From contig CAYQQU010000020.1 in assembly GCA_964419545.1 (NCBI GenBank), positions 16,228 to 80,227 of the forward strand: a stretch of 64,000 nucleotides of DNA, in the 5' to 3' direction. The notes under the pieces were generated by a model that was not told the DNA's origin, did not search any database, and worked only from the letters and a program-made list of their open reading frames with translations. The stretch comes from CAYQQU01 sp964419545 (GTDB lineage Bacteria; Bacteroidota; Bacteroidia; Chitinophagales; Saprospiraceae). Within the stretch, counting starts at the first letter, position 1, and each line of letters opens with the position of its first letter. The position numbers were made by a program, and so were the translations under genes. Positions 7,821 through 16,232 of the stretch are shown here, piece by piece.

Positions 7821-9918
7821 ACTCGGACAACTGCAATGGATACGCCGGCTGGGCCTGCCCACTCCGCCCTTTCGGGAGCTTACCTACGCCGATTTTCGCG
7901 CCGGTCGCCGGCCTGGCCGCGCGCTGCGGTTCCCTTTGGCGGTGCGTTCGACCTACTCTGCGGAGGACGGTGCGACCCGCAGCCTGGCCGGTCATTTTCA
8001 TACTGCCCTCGGGGTGGAAGAGGAAAACCTGGCGGAGGCCGTCGCCGCCGTTTTTGCCGCTTATCCCCGGCCGGAAGAGCAATCGGTGATATTGCAGGAA
8101 ATGATCAGGGCCGATTTTTCCGGCGTCCTTTTCGCTTATCGGCGCGCCTGCTGGCGGGTGGAGTGGATCGAGGGCGCCGGCGAGGCTTTGGTGAGCGGCC
8201 ATACCGAGCCGAATGTGCTCCTGCTGCCCCGCTTGGCGGCCTCCGACCGGTGGCTCGCATTACCGGCCGGGCGTTGGCCGGGTGGGCTCCACCTGGACCG
8301 CGGCCTGCGGAGCGCGCTGGTCGACCTTGCCGTTTTCGCCGGCCGCCTGCTTGCCGATAGCCGGGCAGAATACGGTTTGGATATTGAGTTTTCGGTACGC
8401 GGTAAGCGCTTGTACTTATTACAGGCGCGCCCCGTCACCACGCCGCAGGCCGCCGAGGAGGTGTTGACGAGCGCCAACCACAAAGAGATATTGCCGCCTT
8501 ACCCCTCGCGGCTGATGACCTCGGTCATCGCGGGCGCCGGAGAGACCTTGTTCGGCTATTACCGGGAGCTCGACCCTTCGCTGACGCCCCGGCGCTTCAT
8601 TCTGCCGGCGGCGGGGATGCCCTGGATCAACCTCACCGCCCTGCTCGATGCGATGGTGCGATGGGGGCTGCCCACGAAGCTGGTATGTGCGTCGGTGGGG
8701 GCGGAAGACCCCTACGGAGTAGGCCTCCGCCCATACGTCGCCGTCGCCCGGCTTCGCGTTTTCGGAAAAGTGCTGGGGCAGCAGCTCACCGCCCGCCGCG
8801 CCGTAAAGCGTTGGGTGAAACGGTGGCGCGAGGAAAGCCCGCTGCGACGGAAGCGCCGCGCGGACGCCTGGGCATCCCGGCCCGGTGCAGCATTCGGAGA
8901 GTGGCTGGCGGATTTTCAGCGCCTCTACGTCGAGCTGGTCACCCACATGCAGGCCCTCACGGGCGCCATGTCGGGGCCCGTAGCGGTGCTGAGCCGGCTC
9001 GGCATCCTGGAAAAGGCGGCGCCCTATTTGCGGCAGAAGAGCGTCGGCGCCGATTACCTGGCGGCATTCCGGGCCTTGCGCACCGGGCGGCTCGCACGGG
9101 AGTCCTTTCTGGACGCCTTCGGGCACCGGGGATTTTACGAATCGGATATCGGGCAAAGGCGTTTCCGGGAATATACGGAGGCGGAATGGGAGCAGCTGAC
9201 GGCGCCCTCGCCGGAAAGCGGGGAAATAGCAACAGAGAAAGGGAGCCGGGCGGCCTACCTGTGGGGCAGGTTGATCGAGCCGGTGGTGCGGCTCATCCAC
9301 GCCCGCGAGTGGATACGGCACGAGAGCATGCGTTTTTTCTGGGATTTTCGCCGGGAATTGCAGTCGGCCGCCGCTGCTCGCTTCGGCGCTGACTTTGCAC
9401 CCTGGGCGTACGAGGCCGCTGACCTGGAACAGTTGTTTGCCGGAGAAATGACCTTGGCGGAACTGTCCGGTAAAAACTACGAACCCCAGTCGGGCTGGGA
9501 TATCAACACCTTTCTGGCCGACGGCTATGGCCGCCGCATACCGCTGGCCGCTCTGACCGGAGGAGCAGGCCGTTCAGCGGTGAGCCGACCGATCGGCATC
9601 TATCCCGGGCGCGTCACTGGGCAGGTATGGCGGGTAGGGCAGGCCGGCCTGTCGGAATGGCGACGGCCCGATTTCCCGGTGGTGATCCTCGTGGCCGACG
9701 CCCTGGACCCCGGCTGGATACCCTTTTTCGATCAGGTGGATGCGGTCGCCTCTTACGTCGGCGGGTTGCTCTCCCACGCCTCCATCATCCTGCGGGAAGC
9801 GCGCATCCCCGCAGTGACACAGCTGCCGGCCGACCTGGAGCTGAAAACCGGAGATTGGGTAACCTTGGATGGAAAAACGGGAGCGATTGCGAAGACGGGG
9901 CGCCCGGAAGAGCAATAG
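7813..9918 (+). CDS. PEP/pyruvate-binding, PEP-utilising enzyme (rifampicin phosphotransferase / PEP synthase-like)
   Basis: 701 aa. The N-terminal ~215 residues form an ATP-grasp PPDK_N-type domain (RSTYSAEDGATRSLAGHF, ILQEMIRADFSGVLF, GLDIEFSV ... LLQARPV). A long helical middle follows, and the C-terminal ~110 residues are the mobile phosphohistidine domain, with His 655 in GGLLSHASIILREARIPAV. This order matches Rph-type phosphotransferases and PpsA. At 701 aa it is shorter than typical Rph (about 860) and PpsA (about 790), so the substrate may differ from rifampicin or pyruvate. It is coupled to the preceding hydrolase-like gene by an ATGAGTAA overlap, which suggests the pair modify the same small molecule. 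Confidence 0.85.
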   Translation: MSKLGQLQWIRRLGLPTPPFRELTYADFRAGRRPGRALRFPLAVRSTYSAEDGATRSLAGHFHTALGVEEENLAEAVAAVFAAYPRPEEQSVILQEMIRADFSGVLFAYRRACWRVEWIEGAGEALVSGHTEPNVLLLPRLAASDRWLALPAGRWPGGLHLDRGLRSALVDLAVFAGRLLADSRAEYGLDIEFSVRGKRLYLLQARPVTTPQAAEEVLTSANHKEILPPYPSRLMTSVIAGAGETLFGYYRELDPSLTPRRFILPAAGMPWINLTALLDAMVRWGLPTKLVCASVGAEDPYGVGLRPYVAVARLRVFGKVLGQQLTARRAVKRWVKRWREESPLRRKRRADAWASRPGAAFGEWLADFQRLYVELVTHMQALTGAMSGPVAVLSRLGILEKAAPYLRQKSVGADYLAAFRALRTGRLARESFLDAFGHRGFYESDIGQRRFREYTEAEWEQLTAPSPESGEIATEKGSRAAYLWGRLIEPVVRLIHAREWIRHESMRFFWDFRRELQSAAAARFGADFAPWAYEAADLEQLFAGEMTLAELSGKNYEPQSGWDINTFLADGYGRRIPLAALTGGAGRSAVSRPIGIYPGRVTGQVWRVGQAGLSEWRRPDFPVVILVADALDPGWIPFFDQVDAVASYVGGLLSHASIILREARIPAVTQLPADLELKTGDWVTLDGKTGAIAKTGRPEEQ

Positions 9919-9980
9919 ACTCGTTGCGCAGGGAATTTTCATCCGAACCGAACAAGAAATTAACCCCTAAATCATCCGGC

Positions 9981-10316
9981 TTAAACCTTCAGCATATCCG
10001 TTGCGGCGCTTTCCAGGGAAGTGATCCGGCCCCGGGCGTTGGTCACCTCAAAATAGTTGTACCAGCCCTCATTTTCCACGGCTTTTTCGAGCATGTGGAC
10101 GTGCCCCAGGTTGGGCATTTTCCAGACGGCGGCGTAGCGATATTCATCGCTGTGGGGCGTTGCTTCGTCGCATATCGAGAAGCCGATCAGTTCGGCGCCC
10201 AGGGTTTCCATCTTTTCGATGCCGGCGCGCAGCTGGTTGAGAAATTCCTGGCGCTGTTCCCGCGATACCTCATACCAGGCGGGCCTGGGTTTCCACAATT
10301 CGACGTATAGGTGCAT
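9981..10316 (-). CDS. Small conserved protein, probable ferredoxin-like alpha/beta barrel (DUF6616-like)
   Basis: 111 aa beginning MHLYVELWKPRPAWYEVS, with ELIGFSICDE, YRYAAVWKMP and a C-terminal YYNYFEV-like strand (GWYNYFEVTNARG). This pattern recalls DUF6616-type dimeric alpha/beta-barrel proteins of unknown function; the family assignment is from memory and tentative. There is no signal peptide or membrane segment. It is convergent with the PEP-utilising enzyme gene and divergent from lepA, standing alone on the minus strand. Confidence 0.7.
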   Translation of the reverse strand: MHLYVELWKPRPAWYEVSREQRQEFLNQLRAGIEKMETLGAELIGFSICDEATPHSDEYRYAAVWKMPNLGHVHMLEKAVENEGWYNYFEVTNARGRITSLESAATDMLKV

Positions 10317-10574
10317 AGTTCCATTTTATTGGTTGACCGGAAAGGTAAAGGAAGAAAGGGCCCGGCTCCATGATGTTTATTGGAGGCGGGCATGATTTTT
10401 GTCATCGCGGGCAATGGCAATACTTTGACAGATTCAGGTGAACCGATCCGCGATTATTTAGTTTGATTTAAGTGCGTTTCAAATGAGGCGAAAGCTGCTG
10501 CGGTTACCTCAAAACCGACAAAAACAAAGGGGCTGCGCCCGCACAAAAGAAATGGGCGAGACTCCAAAAAGACG

Positions 10575-10582
10575 TATATTTG
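10575..10582 (+). promoter_or_regulatory. Candidate -7 box (TATATTTG) upstream of lepA
   Basis: TATATTTG matches the Bacteroidota TAnnTTTG -7 consensus and sits only 4 nt before the lepA ATG. If used, the transcript would be leaderless or nearly so. No clear TTTG -33 element is visible at the right distance, so this is a weak call. Confidence 0.3.
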
Positions 10583-10586
10583 CGGC

Positions 10587-12377
10587 ATGAAGAACATCAG
10601 AAATTTTTGTGTTATTGCGCATATCGATCACGGGAAAAGCACCCTTTCCGATCGCTTGTTGCAATTCACCAAGACGATCTCGGATCGCGACATGAAGGAC
10701 CAGGCCCTGGATAATATGGACCTGGAGCGGGAGCGAGGCATTACGATCAAGAGCCACGCGATCCAGATGTACTACGACCATACTGACGGCGAGACTTATA
10801 TCTTCAACCTCATCGATACGCCGGGGCACGTCGACTTTTCCTACGAAGTGTCGCGATCCATCGCCGCCTGCGAAGGCGCCCTGCTTTTGGTCGACGCCAC
10901 CCAGGGCATCCAGGCGCAGACTATCTCGAACCTGTACCTGGCCATCGAGCACGACCTGGAGATCATCCCGGTGGTGAATAAGGTGGATATGCCCAACGCA
11001 ATGATCGAAGATGTTTCCGAACAGATCATCGACCTGATCGGCTGCGAACCGGACGAGATCATCCCCGCGAGCGGAAAAACCGGTTCAGGCGTGCCGGAGA
11101 TCATGAAGGCCATCGTCGATCGCATCCCGGCGCCGGTGGGCAAGCCGGAAGCGCCCCTGCAAGCCCTCATTTTCGATTCGGTATTTAACGCTTACCGGGG
11201 CGTGATCGTCTATTTCCGGATCTTTAACGGCGCCTTGCGCAAAGGAGAGAAAGTCCGGTTTTTCCATACCGATAATGAGTACGAAGCGGATGAGATCGGC
11301 GTATTGCGCATGGATCTTTCGCCCCGCGAAGAGCTGTCGGCCGGCAACGTCGGCTACATCATTACCGGGATCAAAAATTCGCGGGAAATTAAAGTAGGCG
11401 ATACCCTAACCCATATCGAATCGCCTTGTGATAAACCCATACAGGGATTTGAAGACGTCAAGCCGATGGTCTTCGCCGGCATTTTTCCCGTTGACAACGA
11501 CGACTACGAAGACCTGCGCGACAGCATCGAAAAGCTGCAGCTCAACGATGCCTCGCTGGTGTACGAACCCGAGTCTTCGGTAGCGCTGGGCTTCGGCTTC
11601 CGCTGCGGCTTCCTGGGGATGCTGCACATGGAGATCGTCCAGGAGCGCCTGGCCCGGGAGTTCGATCAGGACGTTATCACCACCGTGCCCAACGTTTCCT
11701 ATTTCGCATACACCAAAAAGGGGGAAGAGCTGGTCGTGCGCATGCCCTCCGACCTGCCCGATCCTACCCTGGTCGATTACGTGGAGGAGCCGTTCATCGA
11801 AGCGCAGATCATCACCAAGCCCGATTTCGTCGGGTCCATCATGGAGCTATGCATCGAAAAGCGGGGCATAATCACCAAGCAGAATTACCTAACCCAGGAC
11901 CGGGTAGAGATGACCTTCGAGCTGCCGCTGGCCGAGATCGTTTTCGATTTTTACGACCGGCTCAAGTCGATTTCCCGCGGCTACGCTTCTTTTGACTACG
12001 CGCCGATCGGCTATCAGCAATCCGACCTGGTCAAGCTGGACATTCGTCTCAACGGCGAGGTCGTCGACGCGTTTTCCTCCCTCGTCCACCGCACCAAAGC
12101 CGAGGCTTTCGGTCGGAAGATCTGCAAAAAGCTGAAAGAGCTGTTGCCCCGCCAGCAGTTCGTCATCGCTATTCAGGCTTCCATCGGCGCCAAGATCATC
12201 GCCCGCGAAACGATATCCGCCATGCGCAAAGACGTTACGGCCAAGTGCTACGGCGGGGACATCACCCGCAAGCGCAAGCTGCTCGAAAAGCAGAAAGCCG
12301 GTAAGAAGCGGATGCGCCAGTTCGGAAAAGTGGAAGTGCCGCAAACGGCCTTCCTCGACGTGCTTAAGCTGGATTGA
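10587..12377 (+). CDS. lepA: Elongation factor 4 (LepA)
   Basis: 596 aa, full length for the family. Translational GTPase with G1 in AHIDHGKSTLSDRL, the switch I region around ERERGITIKSHA, G3 DTPGH, G4 NKVDMP, then domains II, III, V and the LepA-specific C-terminal domain with KRKLLEKQKAGKKRMR. LepA remodels or back-translocates stalled ribosomes. The stop (12375-12377) is followed after 2 nt by the ATG of the VWA gene, so the two are likely co-transcribed. Confidence 0.97.
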   Translation: MKNIRNFCVIAHIDHGKSTLSDRLLQFTKTISDRDMKDQALDNMDLERERGITIKSHAIQMYYDHTDGETYIFNLIDTPGHVDFSYEVSRSIAACEGALLLVDATQGIQAQTISNLYLAIEHDLEIIPVVNKVDMPNAMIEDVSEQIIDLIGCEPDEIIPASGKTGSGVPEIMKAIVDRIPAPVGKPEAPLQALIFDSVFNAYRGVIVYFRIFNGALRKGEKVRFFHTDNEYEADEIGVLRMDLSPREELSAGNVGYIITGIKNSREIKVGDTLTHIESPCDKPIQGFEDVKPMVFAGIFPVDNDDYEDLRDSIEKLQLNDASLVYEPESSVALGFGFRCGFLGMLHMEIVQERLAREFDQDVITTVPNVSYFAYTKKGEELVVRMPSDLPDPTLVDYVEEPFIEAQIITKPDFVGSIMELCIEKRGIITKQNYLTQDRVEMTFELPLAEIVFDFYDRLKSISRGYASFDYAPIGYQQSDLVKLDIRLNGEVVDAFSSLVHRTKAEAFGRKICKKLKELLPRQQFVIAIQASIGAKIIARETISAMRKDVTAKCYGGDITRKRKLLEKQKAGKKRMRQFGKVEVPQTAFLDVLKLD

Positions 12378-12379
12378 TT

Positions 12380-13597
12380 ATGTTTTTCCGGTTCTTCTAC
12401 GCCTTGCGCCGCCAGGGCATCGGCGTCAGCTTACACGAATACCTCACCCTGATGGAGGCCCTGCGCGAAGGGCTGGCCGGGTATCGCGTCGAGGACTTCT
12501 ACGCGCTGAGCCGCGCCATCTTCGTCAACGATGAATCGCAGCTCGATCGCTTCGATATGGTTTTCGACGCCCATTTCCGGGGCATCGAATGGCTGCCCGA
12601 TGATTTTTTTACGAAGGCGATTCCCAGAGAATGGCTCGAGAACGAGTTTATGCGCTCCCTCAGCGATGAAGAAAAGGCCCGGATCGAAAAGCTCGGCGGC
12701 CTCGACGCTCTGATGGAGCGGTTTCAGCAATTGCTGGCGGAGCAGAAAGAAGCCCATCAGGGGGGCGACAAATGGATAGGGACGGGCGGTACTTCGCCCT
12801 TCGGGCACTCGGGCTACCACCCGGAAGGCTTCCGCCTCGGCGGCGAGAGCCGGAATCGCCGGGCGATCAAAGTATGGCAGAAGCGCGAATTCCGAAACCT
12901 GGACGATCGCGTGGAGCTGAATACCCGCAACATCAAGCTCATTCTGCAGCGCTTACGGCTGCTCAGCCGCGAGGGCCCCGAAGCGGAGCTCGATCTTGAC
13001 GAGACCATCCGCCGGACTTCCCACAACGCCGGAATGCTGGATGTGGCTCTGCGGCCTTCCCTGCGCAACCGGGTGAAGGTGTTGCTGCTGATGGATGTGG
13101 GCGGGTCGATGGACGACCACGTGCACCTCTGCGAGCAGCTTTTCTCAGCGGCGCGCTGGGAGTTCAAGCACCTCGAATGCTACTACTTCCACAACTGCGT
13201 CTACGAATCGGTCTGGCGCGACAACCGGCGGCGCTTCACGGAGCGCGTTCCCACCCTCGAGCTGATCCACAAGTACAACCAGGATTACAAGCTGATTTTT
13301 GTCGGCGACGCCGCCATGTCGCCTTACGAGATCTATTACCGGGGCGGCAGCGTGGAGCACTTCAACGATGAGGCGGGCATTACCTGGCTGCGGCGGCTGC
13401 AGGCGCAGTTCAAAAATATGGCCTGGATCAATCCGCTACCCGAATACGAGTGGGAGTACTACGAATCCGTTCGTCATCTGCGGGCGTTTACCGGCAACCG
13501 GATGTTTCCGATGACGGTAGCGGGCCTGACCCAGGCCATGCGTTGTCTGAAAAACGCGAAATTCACTTACGACAATCAAATCTGGGACGCCGGCTGA
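12380..13597 (+). CDS. VWA domain protein, CoxE-like
   Basis: 405 aa from the ATG at 12380, which begins 2 nt after the lepA stop; a TTG at 12374 overlapping lepA is the less likely start. It begins MFFRFFYALRRQGIGVSLHEYL, a CoxE-type N-terminus, and carries a C-terminal von Willebrand A domain with the MIDAS-like DVGGSMDDHV. Proteins of this family usually work with a MoxR-type AAA+ ATPase to mature or insert metal centres or activate complexes. No MoxR gene is present in this window, so the partner is elsewhere. Cytosolic; no signal peptide. Confidence 0.88.
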   Translation: MFFRFFYALRRQGIGVSLHEYLTLMEALREGLAGYRVEDFYALSRAIFVNDESQLDRFDMVFDAHFRGIEWLPDDFFTKAIPREWLENEFMRSLSDEEKARIEKLGGLDALMERFQQLLAEQKEAHQGGDKWIGTGGTSPFGHSGYHPEGFRLGGESRNRRAIKVWQKREFRNLDDRVELNTRNIKLILQRLRLLSREGPEAELDLDETIRRTSHNAGMLDVALRPSLRNRVKVLLLMDVGGSMDDHVHLCEQLFSAARWEFKHLECYYFHNCVYESVWRDNRRRFTERVPTLELIHKYNQDYKLIFVGDAAMSPYEIYYRGGSVEHFNDEAGITWLRRLQAQFKNMAWINPLPEYEWEYYESVRHLRAFTGNRMFPMTVAGLTQAMRCLKNAKFTYDNQIWDAG

Positions 13598-13824
13598 ACG
13601 GCCGGATTTTTCGTTTTGTTTACTGAGCTGGTGTTTGCCGCCGTCGTCGCGGCGTCCCTTCACACGTGTGGAAAATCAAATCGTACCGGACACGGCGTCG
13701 TTTGCGACCATTAATCAAAATGGAGGTTCGCCAGTGTCTTCTTAGGGTCGTCTCGGTTGTGTGCAACTATTCCCGACGCAGGTCCGGTTACGGAAAAGTA
13801 GGGGAAACGGCGAGTTTGGCGCCG

Positions 13825-13914
13825 TCAGACTTCCCAGTCGGCAATGCCGTTTGAAGCCATAACGATACCTCCTCCAAGAATAAATGCACCAAGTGCGATG
13901 TACAGAATGAGCAT
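13825..13914 (-). CDS. 29-aa hydrophobic micro-protein, paralogue of the one at 14404-14499
   Basis: A short frame starting MLILYIALGAFILGGG and ending ADWEV: one transmembrane helix with a glycine-rich centre and a short polar tail. It has near-identical architecture to the 31-aa frame 490 bp away (shared MLILYIA-GAF--GGG), and both have in-frame ATG starts on the minus strand. That similarity is the evidence that these are real genes and not chance frames. Function unknown; single-helix micro-proteins often modulate membrane complexes. No obvious ribosome-binding site, as is common in Bacteroidota. Confidence 0.55.
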   Translation of the reverse strand: MLILYIALGAFILGGGIVMASNGIADWEV

Positions 13915-14403
13915 GACAAAAAGGTTTAAATCGGTTTTTGAATTAAGATAGCCTCCCCGTTGGGGGTTATGACAATAGAAAAATGCCTTGAAACTTGTTC
14001 ACGGGAAAACAACTGAGGGATCGATAGATCAGGCTTTTGGGGAAAGGGGCATAGCAAAAGCGGGCGTCAATTCTGCGAGCAAAAAGCGTACGCCGCGGTA
14101 AACACCGCATTCCTGCGGAAATTTGGGTGAGTGTTGAACATAGTCCTTAGTACCAGTAAGCAAACGCTGCGGGCAGGAGGATAATTTCACTCCGAAGGTA
14201 CGGGGACTATAACAGAAGGACACTGATCAGGAAGCGCTGGGCCGATTCTATGGGAATATAATCCTGTTAGTTGCCCGGCTCTTGTGACCGGAATTGGAGA
14301 TAAGGGAAAATGTTCAGATGGGAATTTGTTGTAAGTAGCTATTTTGAAAACAAAAAGCAGAGGATTTTGCTTAACGCATCCCCGGATTTTTGCGAAAAAA
14401 TTC

Positions 14404-14499
14404 TTAGTTCCAACGCTTTTTCTCGGACAGGAGGCTCGTCAGAGCGATGAGCCCTCCGCCGATCAAGAAGGCGCCGGTAGCAATGTAGAGGATGAGCAT
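14404..14499 (-). CDS. 31-aa hydrophobic micro-protein, paralogue of the one at 13825-13914
   Basis: Starts MLILYIATGAFLIGGG and ends LLSEKKRWN: a single transmembrane helix followed by a basic tail, implying an N-out/C-in orientation. It shares 11 of its first 16 positions with the neighbouring 29-aa frame. The two lie in a 989-bp stretch (13598-14586) that otherwise has no recognisable gene. Function unknown. Confidence 0.55.
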   Translation of the reverse strand: MLILYIATGAFLIGGGLIALTSLLSEKKRWN

Positions 14500-14671
14500 A
14501 ACCCGGATATTATAGTTTGTTCTGTTTATAGGGGCAGTGCTAAAATGCAAAAAAACTGACACCTATCCTAATCGCAGGAAAAAAATTTAAAAAAAATAAC
14601 GGAAAAGGATCGAAAGGCGGGAGAAAAGCGAAGGAGCCGGCGCGGGGCCGGCTCCGGTATTCAGTAGTTCC

Positions 14672-15142
14672 TTAGTAGTTGTCGTAATTGCTGTTGTAGC
14701 GGTCACCGCCGTTATTGCGGCGATCCCGGTCGTAGCTGCTGCCGCGATCGTAGCTGCTGCCGCGGTCGTAAGCGCTGCCGCGGTCGTAGCCACCCCGGCC
14801 GCCGCCGCCGCCACCGCCACCGCGACGATCGTAACCGCCGCCGCCGCCGCGACGCTCGTAACCACCGCCGCGACCACCGCGGTCGCCGCCGCCACGCTTG
14901 TTGCGCGGTTCGGCCTTTTTCACGACGATTCTGTTGCCGTCCAGGTCTGAATCGTTGAGTTCGCTGATGGCGTTGTAGGCTTCGTCATCGTTGGGCATTT
15001 CAACGAAGCCGAAACCGCGGGACTTACCGGTGAAGTGGTCCATAATTACCTTAGCCGAATCGACCATGCCAAATGCTTCAAACGCCTCCCGAAGGTCATC
15101 GCTGTTGGTGTCGAAATTTAATTTTGCTACAAAAATATTCAT
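14672..15142 (-). CDS. Glycine-rich RRM RNA-binding protein
   Basis: 156 aa. One RNA recognition motif occupies residues 1-80, with RNP2 IFVAKL near the N-terminus and RNP1 KSRGFGFVEM. A low-complexity tail follows, rich in Gly, Arg and Tyr (RGG-like and YDRGSS repeats). This matches the Rbp-type RNA-binding proteins of Bacteroidota and Cyanobacteria, which bind single-stranded RNA and are often cold- or stress-induced. The long A/T-rich leader (15143-15200) could carry regulation. The repeated YDRGSS units are prone to copy-number change. Confidence 0.92.
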   Translation of the reverse strand: MNIFVAKLNFDTNSDDLREAFEAFGMVDSAKVIMDHFTGKSRGFGFVEMPNDDEAYNAISELNDSDLDGNRIVVKKAEPRNKRGGGDRGGRGGGYERRGGGGGYDRRGGGGGGGGRGGYDRGSAYDRGSSYDRGSSYDRDRRNNGGDRYNSNYDNY

Positions 15143-15349
15143 CAGAAAAAATTTAAAAAATATGAAAAGTGTAAAAACAAAAAATAAGTCCGAAAATTAG
15201 GTAGTCATGGCTACGAAACTTTTTCGCGCCAACTCATTTCGCAAGCAAGCAGTTAAATTTCAGCGGGAGACTAAAACAGACTTACTGTACCTCGAATAGA
15301 GTTTAATAGGGTAAAGGTACATAAAAAAACAAATAGCACGCAACTCTTT

Positions 15350-16231
15350 CTATCGATCGCGGATGATCAGCAAGGGAATATGCAGGTCTAATTTCAACAA
15401 TTGTAAGGCCACACTGCCCACCAATAGCGTGTTGAGGGCGTTCTTGCCGCGCGAGCCGACCACGATCAGGTCTTTCCGTTCGGCCAGGGCGTGGTTGTAG
15501 ATGGTGCGGGCGGTGCTTTCCCCTTCGCTGAAGGAGAATTCACAGGGCGCCTTGGGTAGATGCTGGTTTTTGATGAACCGCTCGTATTCGCGCTTTGCCT
15601 GCGACTCCATTTTATGGCTCATGTTTTTCACCGGTATATAGGGAAAGTAGTGGGCGGGAATGTGAAAGACGTGCTGATAGCTGATTTCCGCTCCGGTTTT
15701 TTGCCGCAGCTCGTCGGCCATGCGCACCGCGCGGGCGGAGTTGCGCGAAAAGTCGATGGGCGCCAGAATGTTGTCGATCTGATAGTGGGCCGTTTCCGGC
15801 GTCAGCAAGAGCGAAGCGTGGAACTGCCCGTTGCGCAGCAATTTCTCTCCAACGAGGCCGGAGCCATCGTAGCGGATCTTTTTACCCAATAGTACCAGGT
15901 CGACCTCCTGTTCGTTGACCACCTCGGTGATGGCTTCCTGCGTATGGTCCGCTTCCCGGACGATCAGTTCCCAGGTGACTTCCGAACGGTCGGCCAGAAA
16001 ATGCCGCCCGATTTTTTCTTCCAGGCTTTCCTGAACGACGGCAGCGAGCGGCTGATCCAGCTCCCGGAGGAGCACTTTCCCTTCTTCCGGATAGTCGAAT
16101 TTGATATTGTGCATAAAGTAGACCCGTTCGACATCGTCGAGCAACCGGCACAAATTGGCGGCATACCGGATCAGCAGGGCGTCCATGTCCGTCAGGTCGA
16201 GGCATACGAGAAAGTGATTGAGGTGCTGCAT
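15350..16231 (-). CDS. Tandem-domain universal stress protein (UspA family)
   Basis: 293 aa made of two UspA folds (about 1-145 and 150-293). The C-terminal domain keeps the ATP-binding signature GSRGKNALNTLLVGSVAL (Gx2Gx9GS type). Its ATG starts 1 nt after the stop of the BCCT transporter gene (TGATATG), so the two are translationally coupled. In halophilic bacteria a Usp protein (TeaD) regulates the adjacent ectoine transporter TeaABC; by analogy this protein may tune the BCCT transporter according to ATP status. That role is inference. Confidence 0.92.
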   Translation of the reverse strand: MQHLNHFLVCLDLTDMDALLIRYAANLCRLLDDVERVYFMHNIKFDYPEEGKVLLRELDQPLAAVVQESLEEKIGRHFLADRSEVTWELIVREADHTQEAITEVVNEQEVDLVLLGKKIRYDGSGLVGEKLLRNGQFHASLLLTPETAHYQIDNILAPIDFSRNSARAVRMADELRQKTGAEISYQHVFHIPAHYFPYIPVKNMSHKMESQAKREYERFIKNQHLPKAPCEFSFSEGESTARTIYNHALAERKDLIVVGSRGKNALNTLLVGSVALQLLKLDLHIPLLIIRDR

Positions 16232-16232
16232 A

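Noticed and set aside
14029..14223. 64-codon minus-strand frame between the two micro-protein genes
   Set aside because: No recognisable motif, hydrophobic helix or conservation signal; likely chance frame.
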